The position numbers and the translations under genes were made by a program. DNA of 64,000 nucleotides from Pararhizobium qamdonense. GTDB taxonomy: Bacteria; Pseudomonadota; Alphaproteobacteria; Rhizobiales; Rhizobiaceae. The notes under the pieces were generated by a model. It was not told where the DNA came from. It saw nothing but the letters and a program-made list of their open reading frames with translations, and searched no databases. Location of the stretch: contig NZ_CP119566.1 in assembly GCF_029277445.1 (NCBI RefSeq), positions 1,333,001 through 1,397,000 of the forward strand, written 5' to 3'. Shown piece by piece: positions 16,742 to 26,200 of the stretch (positions are counted from its first letter, which is position 1; every line of letters begins with the position of its first letter).

Positions 16742-16759
16742 CATTCCTAGGAGGTTTGC

Positions 16760-17341
16760 ATGGCATCGGTCGTAGGCATCTGCAATATCGCGCTGTCCCA
16801 TATCGGCAAACCCACGATTACCGACCTGGACGAAGCGTCCGAAGAAGCTCGCCAGTGCAAGCTTCAATATGAGCTGACCCGCGATACGATGCTTCAGGTC
16901 TACCCTTGGGAATTCGCCAAGACGATGATCGTCCTCGCTGAGATCACGAACACTTGGCAGCAGCGGTGGCAGTATGCCTATCAGCGACCCTCGGATTGCC
17001 TCAAGGCTCGCCGGATCGTCCTCGATATCGACAACCCCGACGATACTGCGACGGTCCCGATGGGCGTCAGTGAGGGCGCAATCTACTGTGGCGTATCACC
17101 GGCCACCCTTGAGTATACGCGCAAGATCATCGACCCGAACAAGTTCCCCCCTTTGTTTCAGGACGCATTGTCCTGGTCGATCGCCGCAAAAGTCGCCATG
17201 CCCCTCACTGGCGACCAGTCCGTCCGGAAGGATGCTTTCCAGATTGCAGGCCAAACGATGGAAACCGCCAAGACTGCTGACGCGAACGAGGAGGCATCGT
17301 CCTACGACTATCCATCCGCCTTCATAAGCTCGCGAGGCTGA
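16760..17341 (+). CDS. Tail tubular protein A (T7 gp11-like)
   Basis: 193 aa with an AGGAGG ribosome site. VVGICNIALSHIGKPTITDL at the N-terminus and TMLQVYPWEFAKTM are the hallmark blocks of the tail-tube/adaptor family, which forms the ring below the portal in podoviruses. Size matches the family. Confidence 0.85.
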   Translation: MASVVGICNIALSHIGKPTITDLDEASEEARQCKLQYELTRDTMLQVYPWEFAKTMIVLAEITNTWQQRWQYAYQRPSDCLKARRIVLDIDNPDDTATVPMGVSEGAIYCGVSPATLEYTRKIIDPNKFPPLFQDALSWSIAAKVAMPLTGDQSVRKDAFQIAGQTMETAKTADANEEASSYDYPSAFISSRG

Positions 17342-17344
17342 TCA

Positions 17345-19954
17345 ATGGCCATTCTCCGCACGATGCAGCCTGCCTTCACGGCAGGAGAGCTTAGCCCTGC
17401 CTTATGGGCGCGCGTTGACCTCGCAAAATATCAGTCGGGCCTCAAGACCGCCAAGAACGTGTTCGTGCATCCCCATGGCGGCATATCGAACCGTGCGGGG
17501 CTGGAGTTCATCGGGCGGACGAAGAACGCTGCTACGGCCGTCCTTATTCCTTTCGTCTACGATGCTGAGACGAACCAGACCTACAACTTGGAATTCACCA
17601 ACCTGCGCTTGCGAATTTATCGCGCCGGCGCACCGATCCTTCAAGCCGCAAAGGCAGTCACCGCGATCTCGGGCGCTGGTGTGCTCACCTCAGCCGCCCA
17701 TGGCTATGCCAACGGCGATGAGGTGTTCTTCAACGGCGCCATCGGCCCCACGCTCCTCAACGCCCGCAACTTCGTCGTTCGCAACGTCACCACTAACACT
17801 TTCACGCTTGAGGATTTGTATGGCGTTGCGGTCAGCACGGCGGGCCTTCCCGCCTATGCCGGCGGTGCGGTGACCCGCAGGCTCTACGAGGTCGCGTCGC
17901 CTTATCCAGAAGCAGTCCTGACCAAGCTGGTATTCGCGCAGGAAAACGATGTCATGTACATCACTCATCAGAAATATGCGCCACGTAAGCTTTCGCGATT
18001 GGCTGATGATGATTGGACAATCACAGTCCCGACCTTTGCGCCGCTGGTCTCCATCCCGACCGGGCTTGATGGAACCGCCTTTTACAAGCGGCGCAGCGGC
18101 AACAGCTCGGCGATCTCGTACCGGGTGACCGCGGTTTCGGCGTCAGGGGCTGAAAGTGCAGCCTCTTCGACCGTCTCAGTCACAGTGCAGACCGAAAACG
18201 AGGATGGCCGCCGGGTTCGGTTGGGCTGGCCAGCGGTGACAGGGGCCGTGACCTATCGCATCTATCGATCGGACGATGCAATCGGCTTGCTTGCCGATAC
18301 GCCGAACACCTCGATTGAGCTGGAACAGACGCAGTATGTCGGCGATGGCACTGCTGTGCCGACCTCGTCCGCTCCTGGCGCTCCACCGGTGCCAACGGGC
18401 GTAAACGGTCTGATCGTTTTCGGGAAGCCCTTTCGTTACAAGGTGTCGGCCATCTCGGATGAAAGCGGGGAGGAAAGCCTACCGTCAGCAGCATTTGTGC
18501 TGCGCAATGACATGAGCTTCGCGGGAAACCGGAACGTGCTCGTTTGGAACGCTGTGAGCGGCGCCGGCAGCTATGCGGTCTACCGCCTCGACAACGGCCG
18601 CTACGGGTACATCGGAACGACGGAAGAAACGACGTTCACCGATGAAAATATCACGCCCGATCTGGCGAGCGGGCCGCAACAGGCTGATAACCCCTTTGCG
18701 GGCACGGGCAACTATCCCGCCTGCGTCAACTTCTTTGAACAGCGCCTGGCAATGGGCGGGACCGAAAAGGTGCCGTCTGGCGTCTGGTTGGGGCAGTCGT
18801 CTAACTACGAGAACTTCGGGTCAGCATCGCCGGTTCGCGCCAGTGACGCAATCACATTTCGAATTCGGTCGCGCGAGAAGAATGCGGTCCGGGCGCTGAT
18901 CGAGACGCGCGGCCTCGGTGTCTTTTCTTCGGCAGGCGAATTCACCGTATCGGGCGGGGGCGAAGACTTCCTCACCCCGGCTAACGTCAACGTGAAGAAG
19001 CAGGGCAACCGTGGCTCCAGTGCGCTGCAGCCGATCTCGGTCGGCGATGTGATGCTGTTCGCGAGGGCGCGCGGCGGTGTCGTGCAGGACTTCTCCTATG
19101 AGTTTGCTAACGACGCTTTTGTCGGCCGTGATCTCACCGTCATGGCTCGGCACCTCTTCGAGGGGCGCAAGATTATCTCGTGGGCCTATTCGCAGTCCCC
19201 GCATTCCATCATCTGGGCCATCCTCGATAGCGGGCTTTGCGTCTCGCTTACCTACATGCGTGAGCACGATGTCTGGGCTTGGACCCGGCATGAGACCGAT
19301 GGAGTGTTCGAGGCCGTCAACGTGGTGCCGGAAGACGATGAGGACGCCGTGTATTTCGTTGTTCGCCGATCCGTCAACGGCACCACGCAGCGATACATAG
19401 AGCGGATGCACTCCCGGCGTTTCGAGGATTCGAAGGACTGCTTCTTCGTCGATAGCGGGCTGTCCTACGAGGGCGCCCCGCTAAAGACGATACAGGGGCT
19501 TTTCCACCTTGAGGGTCAGCAGATCGTCGCACTCGCCGATGGCAACGTGGTGCGCGGCCTGACCGTGACGAACGGACAGGTCACGTTGCCGAACGCAGCA
19601 TCCGTGGTGCACGCCGGCAAGTCCTATGAGGCGCTCATAAAGACCCTCGATCTCGACCTCGGCGTCGTTCAAGGGCTCGGCACTACCCAAAGCCGCCTCA
19701 AGTCGGTAGCAAATGTCACGTTGCGGGTGGAAAAGACACGCGGCATCTGGGTTGGGCCGAAGGAAAACAAGCTGAACGAGTTGAAGCAGCGCCAGTATGA
19801 AAACTGGAACGAGGCAATCCGCCTGGCGACCGACGATGTCGAGATCACTCCGACACCAGATTGGACAAGAGGCGCCACGATCTACATCAAGCAGTTCGAC
19901 CCACTGCCGATGACGATCCTTGCCATCCTTCCCGACGTGCGGGTAGGAAGCTGA
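17345..19954 (+). CDS. Tail nozzle protein (T7 gp12-like, tail tubular protein B)
   Basis: 869 aa. The N-terminus MAILRTMQPAFTAGELSPAL followed by ARVDLAKYQSGLKTAKNVFV and PHGGISNRAGLEFIG is characteristic of podovirus nozzle proteins. Two fibronectin-like repeats occur near residues 245-330 (LGWPAVTGAVTYRIYRSDD) and 345-430 (VLVWNAVSGAGSYAVYRLD). These insertions are common carbohydrate-contact modules. It closes the tail tube and mediates contact with the cell surface. Confidence 0.85.
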   Translation: MAILRTMQPAFTAGELSPALWARVDLAKYQSGLKTAKNVFVHPHGGISNRAGLEFIGRTKNAATAVLIPFVYDAETNQTYNLEFTNLRLRIYRAGAPILQAAKAVTAISGAGVLTSAAHGYANGDEVFFNGAIGPTLLNARNFVVRNVTTNTFTLEDLYGVAVSTAGLPAYAGGAVTRRLYEVASPYPEAVLTKLVFAQENDVMYITHQKYAPRKLSRLADDDWTITVPTFAPLVSIPTGLDGTAFYKRRSGNSSAISYRVTAVSASGAESAASSTVSVTVQTENEDGRRVRLGWPAVTGAVTYRIYRSDDAIGLLADTPNTSIELEQTQYVGDGTAVPTSSAPGAPPVPTGVNGLIVFGKPFRYKVSAISDESGEESLPSAAFVLRNDMSFAGNRNVLVWNAVSGAGSYAVYRLDNGRYGYIGTTEETTFTDENITPDLASGPQQADNPFAGTGNYPACVNFFEQRLAMGGTEKVPSGVWLGQSSNYENFGSASPVRASDAITFRIRSREKNAVRALIETRGLGVFSSAGEFTVSGGGEDFLTPANVNVKKQGNRGSSALQPISVGDVMLFARARGGVVQDFSYEFANDAFVGRDLTVMARHLFEGRKIISWAYSQSPHSIIWAILDSGLCVSLTYMREHDVWAWTRHETDGVFEAVNVVPEDDEDAVYFVVRRSVNGTTQRYIERMHSRRFEDSKDCFFVDSGLSYEGAPLKTIQGLFHLEGQQIVALADGNVVRGLTVTNGQVTLPNAASVVHAGKSYEALIKTLDLDLGVVQGLGTTQSRLKSVANVTLRVEKTRGIWVGPKENKLNELKQRQYENWNEAIRLATDDVEITPTPDWTRGATIYIKQFDPLPMTILAILPDVRVGS

Positions 19955-20418
19955 TGTTCCGGATCGTGCCATCGACTGAGGAGCATGCTCTTATCATCGC
20001 GCCTCGGATGCGTGACGCCGATGTCGAAGAGGTGAGGGCAACTTCAGGGCGGACACCGGTGGGCGCCTTGCTCTACTCGCTTGAGCGGTCGGACTTCGCC
20101 TACACGGTCGAATTCGATGGGGTGCCGGAGACCATGTTCGGCTGCGGGACGATTGATGTGATCAGCCGCGTCGGCGCTCCCTGGCTGCTGGGGACCAATG
20201 CCCTTGAGCGGCATTACCGCCACTTTCTGCGCGGCTCGCGGTATTGGTCGGCAGAAATGGCCCGCCGGTACTCGATGCTGCGCAACATTGTCGATGATCG
20301 CAACACGGTGTCCAAACGCTGGCTTGAATGGATGGGCTTTAGCCTAAGCCAGCCCCGGCCCATGGGGTACGAACAGCGTCCGTTCCGGATTTTTGAATTG
20401 AAGGTGCTCGATGTGTGA
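19954..20418 (+). CDS. Gp13-family internal virion or acetyltransferase-like protein
   Basis: 154 aa from the ATG at 19954 that overlaps the nozzle stop (TGATG). RIVPSTEEHALIIAPRMRDA, ALLYSLERSDFAYTVEFDG and RNTVSKRWLEWMGFSL give a GNAT-like outline; small T7 gp13-like proteins at this locus share it. A role in assembling the internal core is inferred from position. Confidence 0.7.
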   Translation: MFRIVPSTEEHALIIAPRMRDADVEEVRATSGRTPVGALLYSLERSDFAYTVEFDGVPETMFGCGTIDVISRVGAPWLLGTNALERHYRHFLRGSRYWSAEMARRYSMLRNIVDDRNTVSKRWLEWMGFSLSQPRPMGYEQRPFRIFELKVLDV

Positions 20419-20926
20419 TTTTGGTCTCGTCTTGACGGCAGCCTCGACGCTCGTAGGCGCGGCCGGGCAGAAGCAACAGGCGGATGCCAGTGCCGCAGCA
20501 TCCAGCTACAATGCCAAAGTTCAGGATATGAACGCCACACTCTCCGAACGGCGCGCGCGGGACGCTCTGGAGCGCGGGAAGCTTGAAGAGCAGCAAAAGC
20601 GGAATGAGGCCGCCCAGGTTGCCGGCCGCCAAAAGGCAGCGATGTCGGCCAATGGCGTCGATTTATCGTTCGGTTCGCCTCTCGACGTCCTGGTCGATAC
20701 TGCGACGATGGGCGAGCTTGACGCCCTCACAATCCGGTCGAATACCGCACGTGAAGCGTATGACTATCGTGTTCAGGCTGAGAACGGTCGCGCCGATGCC
20801 ACGTTGAGCCGCATGAACGGCAGTGCGGCGAAGAAGGGCGGCAACCTTGCAGCCTTCGGAACGCTGCTGTCGGGTGCTGGCAAAGCCTATGGGCAGGGCG
20901 GCAGCTTGTCGTATGGTGGTCGGTAA
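20411..20926 (+). CDS. Internal virion protein, gp14-like
   Basis: 171 aa. A short hydrophobic N-terminus (LVLTAASTLVGAAG), then a long Ala/Gln/Glu helix (AAASSYNAKVQDMN, ARDALERGKLEEQQKRNEAA). Typical of the small internal core protein that in T7-like phages is ejected into the outer membrane. Coupled to both neighbours. Confidence 0.75.
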   Translation: MCDFGLVLTAASTLVGAAGQKQQADASAAASSYNAKVQDMNATLSERRARDALERGKLEEQQKRNEAAQVAGRQKAAMSANGVDLSFGSPLDVLVDTATMGELDALTIRSNTAREAYDYRVQAENGRADATLSRMNGSAAKKGGNLAAFGTLLSGAGKAYGQGGSLSYGGR

Positions 20927-23262
20927 TGGCGACTGTCCCGATCTATCAGCGCACTGAGCGGCTTCGTCCAAACAATCAGCAAGGCATCACGACGCAAGCA
21001 ACAGCGGACGACTTCGGCGCGGCTGTCGGCCGGGGCATGGGCGCTGTTGCACAGGGGCTGGATAATGCCGGCACGGCCTTTGCCCAGGTCAACGCTCTCA
21101 AGGATGAATCTCTTGTCCGTCAGCGGCGCAATGCCCTGATGGAGGAGAAGCGGGCCCTAATGAATGATCCCTCGACGGGATATCTCAATCAGGCAGGTCA
21201 AAACGCACTCGATCAGCGCGCCGACTTCGAAGGCAAGTTGAAAGGCCTTCGCACCAAATACGCCGAGGGCCTGTCTCCCAGCCAGCAACAGCTCTTTGAC
21301 CGGACGATCGATCCGATCGAGAACGATGGGCTCGATTCAATCGTTCGCCATGCGGGCGGTGCGCTGAAGGATCAGATCGTCAACGATGCGCAGGCGTCGG
21401 CCAACAACTTCATGAACGAGGCCCTGGTCAATTCTGAGGATCCGGCGAAAGCCGACAAGTACATCGCGGCTGGCCTGCTCGAAATTCGCAATCTCGGCCA
21501 GAAGCAGGGCTGGACGGCCGATATGCTGGACGAAAAGGAGCGCCAGTATACCTCCGACGCCACCCAGCGGATGGCGTTGCAGATTGCCACGAAAAGCCCT
21601 CTGGCTGCGCAGGACTATATCACCAAGAATGCCAAGCGGCTTTCGGCTAACGATAAGTTCGAACTGGACGTGAAGCTCAAGCCCATTGTCCAGGAGGCGG
21701 AATCTGACGCGAAGGCTGCTGAAGCCTTGAAGCTCGGGCGCGCGCAGGTTGATGTGGTGCAAGAGGTGGTGGACGCGGCTGAAGGCGGCGGCACTGGTCC
21801 TCGACCATCCCAGACCGGCCGCCGGCTTGAAGCAGCAGGACCGTCACGCACTCGCGCCCTTTTGATCAGCAAGGCGCCGGGCAAGGGCGCTGCGGCAGTG
21901 GACGGTCTCGATGAGGGCTTTGCCACAAACCTCGCCGCCCTGATCGAGGACGCGCCACCGGCTATTCGTGATGGCCTTCAGATTATGAGCGGGGAGCGCA
22001 CCCACGAGCGGCAAAAGCAGTTGTTTGCCGCATCGGATCGCACCGGCCGCACTGTGGCGCGCCCTGGTCACTCAAATCACGAGCCTCGCGCCGACGGCAC
22101 AGCCAAGGCTGTCGATCTCGCGTGGAACGGCCAGACATTAAAGCCTGGGAAGGTTCCGCAGAACGTCATCGACTACGTGCACGCCAACGCCGGTAGGTAC
22201 GGAATGTATTTCCCGATGGGCTATGAGCCCTGGCATGTCGAGCCGAACGGCACGCGCGGGACAAAAGGGACAACTGTGGCGTCGAAGGTGGACGGACCTG
22301 TTAGCCGCTCGTCGGCGCCGTCCTTTGATCAGATACAGACCTTCCTTGGCACCATCGACGATCCCGTCGTCCGGAGCAAAACAGAAGCGAAGATTTTTCA
22401 GTCGTTGGATCAGCAGGACAAAATCCGTCAGTTGAACCAGAAGGGCGCCCGCGAACAGCTGTGGGAGATGTGGCAGCGCGACGGTACGACGCCGGATCAA
22501 GCGCCGGTCGATCTTCGGATCGCGGCTGGTAACACCGCCGTTGATAGCATCCAGGAAAGCATCCAGAAGGAACAGGAGGGGCGGGCGGTCACTGACCAGA
22601 ACGTCCTATTCTCATTGAATCGGATGGCGGCAGAAAGCCCTGAGGTGTTCAAGACGATGGACCTCACGGATTACTACTCCGACCTGTCCCGTGCCGATCG
22701 GAAGGCGGTGACCGATGATCAGAACAAGCTTCTGAGCGGCGACGTGCAGGCTCAGCAGACCGGCGCCACCTACAACGCGGCCTACAAGCAGGCTGAACAG
22801 GCGCTTAGCTCTGTGGGTCTGACGACGACTGGCATAACCAGCTCGAACACCGCCAAGGTGCAAGAGATGCAAGCCCGGATCGCCACATTCCAAAACTCGC
22901 TGAAGATGGAGATTGATCAGTTTCGGACGCAGAAGGGCACCACGCCGAACTACGACGAGACCCAAAGCCTCATCAACGCTCTGCTGATGAAGTCGATCTA
23001 CAGCGAGCCTCGCGGTTCCTATTCTCCGATGCGCCTGTTCGATGACGGCACTTCGCAAACCGACGGAGGCTTCATGTTCGAGCGCGGCAATGCGCCGGAC
23101 GGTGCAACGGTTAAGCCGGCGGTCGAATACCAGCAGATCCCGCCTGAATGGCAGGCCTCTATCAAGACGGCGCTGACCGAACGAACCGGCAAAGCGCCGA
23201 CAAAGCAGGAGATTGAGGCGGAATACGCCTCTGTCGTCATGGAAATCCTGGGGCAGAATTGA
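20926..23262 (+). CDS. Internal virion protein with embedded M15-type peptidase
   Basis: 778 aa, in the position of T7 gp15. The flanks are long helical regions rich in Gln, Ala and Asp. In the middle (about residues 345-440) is a peptidoglycan-peptidase segment: SGERTHERQKQLFAASD, then PGHSNHEPRADGTAKAVDLA and EPWHVEP, matching the His...Asp...His zinc ligands of the M15 (VanY/D-Ala-D-Ala) family. This suggests the protein cuts crosslinks locally when the DNA channel crosses the cell wall. The start overlaps the previous stop (TAATG). Confidence 0.8.
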   Translation: MATVPIYQRTERLRPNNQQGITTQATADDFGAAVGRGMGAVAQGLDNAGTAFAQVNALKDESLVRQRRNALMEEKRALMNDPSTGYLNQAGQNALDQRADFEGKLKGLRTKYAEGLSPSQQQLFDRTIDPIENDGLDSIVRHAGGALKDQIVNDAQASANNFMNEALVNSEDPAKADKYIAAGLLEIRNLGQKQGWTADMLDEKERQYTSDATQRMALQIATKSPLAAQDYITKNAKRLSANDKFELDVKLKPIVQEAESDAKAAEALKLGRAQVDVVQEVVDAAEGGGTGPRPSQTGRRLEAAGPSRTRALLISKAPGKGAAAVDGLDEGFATNLAALIEDAPPAIRDGLQIMSGERTHERQKQLFAASDRTGRTVARPGHSNHEPRADGTAKAVDLAWNGQTLKPGKVPQNVIDYVHANAGRYGMYFPMGYEPWHVEPNGTRGTKGTTVASKVDGPVSRSSAPSFDQIQTFLGTIDDPVVRSKTEAKIFQSLDQQDKIRQLNQKGAREQLWEMWQRDGTTPDQAPVDLRIAAGNTAVDSIQESIQKEQEGRAVTDQNVLFSLNRMAAESPEVFKTMDLTDYYSDLSRADRKAVTDDQNKLLSGDVQAQQTGATYNAAYKQAEQALSSVGLTTTGITSSNTAKVQEMQARIATFQNSLKMEIDQFRTQKGTTPNYDETQSLINALLMKSIYSEPRGSYSPMRLFDDGTSQTDGGFMFERGNAPDGATVKPAVEYQQIPPEWQASIKTALTERTGKAPTKQEIEAEYASVVMEILGQN

Positions 23263-23287
23263 TGTTCACCCATCGAAAGCACGTGCA

Positions 23288-26200
23288 ATGAACCCTGATG
23301 AGTATCTGACGCAGAGCCGCGAGCAGCACGCGGCTTCAGTCAAGCAGACGGCGTTTGCGGTGACGCAGGATGCAGGTACGACGCCGGATCAACATGCGTC
23401 CGACATGAAGCTTGCCCAGTCGCTTGCCCTGCCCACGTCGCTGACATCGCAGTTCCGTGACACGTTCGCCCAAAAGATGATGGCGAAGCGTAACGAAACG
23501 ATCCTGTCGGCGAACCCGCGCCTCGCGACATGGATGCAGGACAAGGACAATGCGAAGCTTGCTTCGGACGATCTGACGGCGCTGTCCGGGTGGGAGCAGT
23601 TCGCCAAAGGCGCGCTGAGTGGACAGGTCATCGAGGCGGGCAAGGGGATTCCCGGCGGCGCAGTCTCGGCCACAGGCACAGCCTTGGAAGGTGCTGGCCA
23701 GTTGCTTACGCCCGTCGATCCCGCCGTGCGCATGCCTATGGCTACCCGCATCGTGATGGCCAATCAGCGGTCGCCTGAAGAGATTGCAGCCCTCCGCAAA
23801 GAGATATTCAAGCAGGGCGAGATTAATCCGCAGGTGGCACAGTCTGTTCTGTCGGACGTGCTGTCCGGCAATATGTCGGCTGACGAGGCGTATCAGTCGC
23901 TTGAACCTCTGTTCGAACCGGCGCTCAAGGCTGCCAGCCAAGCCTTGCAGAGGGGTGGCGAGAAGACGCAGGATTACGGCGCGACCATCCTCCCGGCTGC
24001 GCCCGGCATGGAAGAGAGTTTCGGACGCGAGATCGGATCGGGCTTGGGCTCTATGCTGGCGCTGCTCGGCGTGGGCGTTGTCACCGGCCCGGCAGGCGCC
24101 GCAACAGTTGGCGGAGCAATGGGCGCTGGTGAGGCCGCTGGGAATGCGCGCAAGGCTGGTCAGGACGAAGACACCCAGACGATTGCCGCGTTGTATGGTA
24201 TCGCGCCCGGCATGACTGATGCGATCCCGATCGAGCGCTTGCTTGGCAATCCTGTTGTCAAAGGCGCTTTCGCAAGCTTCCTTCGATCGGTCGGCAAGCA
24301 AACCGCATTGGAAGGCGGACAGGAAGCTGTCCAGCAGCTGATGCAGAACGCTATCGCATCCAGCCTCTATGCGCCCGACAAGGATATGCTCGACGACGTG
24401 ATGTCGAGCTTTGCGACCGGCGGCGCTGTTGGTGCCATCGTTGAAGCTGGCCGGATCGCTTTCCAGGCCGCGCTGCCGGGTCGCGTCCGGGGTCTGTCGG
24501 TTAAGGCGCAACAGGCAGAGCAGACGAAGGCGGCGGTTGATCAGCTCGGCGATATGGCGGTGAACTCCAAGTTGCGCCAACGGATGGACGGATCATTTCT
24601 CGATTTCGTCGATAAGGCGACGGAAGGTACGCCGGTTCAGGATGTCTATGTGCCTGCCGAAAAACTGAATGAGCTGTTTCAGTCCTTCCGGTACAATCCG
24701 GAAGAGTTCCTTACCGAGTTGCCAGGCGTGGATTTTGCCGAGTGGGAAACGGCGCTCGCCACCGGCGGTGATCTGAAAATCCCGACGGCTGTCTACGCCG
24801 CCAAGCTGGCAGGCGGGGAGATGGACGCAGTCCTGCGCGAGAACATGAAGTTCGACCCGGACGGCATGACGTTTTCAGAAGCGCGTGACTTCAACGATCG
24901 AGCCGAAGAAATCCAGATGGAGGCTTTCGAACAATCGGAAGCCGCCCGAGTGGCAGATGAGGCTTCGCGCCAAGTCGATCAGCAGGAATACGACGATGTC
25001 GTCAGCCGCCTGCGCACCGCCGGCCGGGCAACTGACGTCGCGAAGTTTGAAGCCATGCCGCTCGTGGCAATGCGCCGGACGATGGCAGAGCGCTCTGGTC
25101 TCTCGCAGGAAGAGTTTGCGGCCAAGTACCCGCTTCCGGAAATCCGTGGCGCGGTACCTGAGGGCATGAAGACCAAGAACGTCGACGAGTTGACGCGCCA
25201 ACTGGCCGAACTGCGGTCCTATGTCGCCAAGCCGGAAAAGAACGGTCCGTCGCTGCTGGAAGCCATCTCCGACTACGGCGGAATCAACGACGTCGGTGGA
25301 GAACTGAAGGCGCGTGACGCCGCTGTCATCAAGCGCGGCCGTGGCAAGAAGAACCTGAAGCTGGCGCGGGGCGGACTGATCGACGGCGTCAAGGACATGT
25401 TCGGTGCCAGCGGGGGCAAGAAGCACGGCATAGACGACGTGGCGCAGGCCATGATTGAAGCTGGGTATCTGCAGGACAATCCCGCTGCCATCGCTTACCG
25501 GCATGCGATCGAGACCGGCGGCGAGTTGCCGGACATCGGCCGGGGCCTGTTGGAGGCGATTGATGAAGAGCTGCGCGGCAATGTTCAGTATTCCGGCAAC
25601 CGCGAGATTGATCCGAAAGCCTCGTGGGCCGACGACACGGTGTCGTATTTGGACAGCCTCGGCGTTTCTCTTGACGATAGCGACTACGTTATCCGTGCGG
25701 CTATCGCCAAGGGACAAGATGCCGAAGGTCAGAAGTATGGCCAGCCGGCGCAGACCGGGCGCTTCAGTTTCAATCGAACATATGAGCAGGCAAACCGCGG
25801 CTCGATCCAGCTGCCGACAAACGGCGCGGCGAACAGCCCGGTTATCATAAGCCTGTTCGAAAGCGCCGATCTCTCGACGTTCAACCACGAAGCGGGCCAC
25901 TACTTCCTGAACATCCTGCAGGACATGGCAACGCCTCCCGGCGTCAGCCAGGAAATCGTCGATATGTACGGTTCGGTAAAGGGCTGGTGGCGCGACAATG
26001 CTGCCGATGTGGCGCGTGACGCGAAACAGGTGACCGGCGTTGAAGTGAGTGCTGCCGATGTCGTCGCCATGCTGGATAACGGCACCTCGGGTGACACTGT
26101 CGTCGATCAGGCAATTGATACCGGCCTTCACGAGCAGTTCGCGCGTGGCTTCGAAGCGTATCTGATGGAGGGCAAGGCTCCCTCGATCGAACTGCGATCG

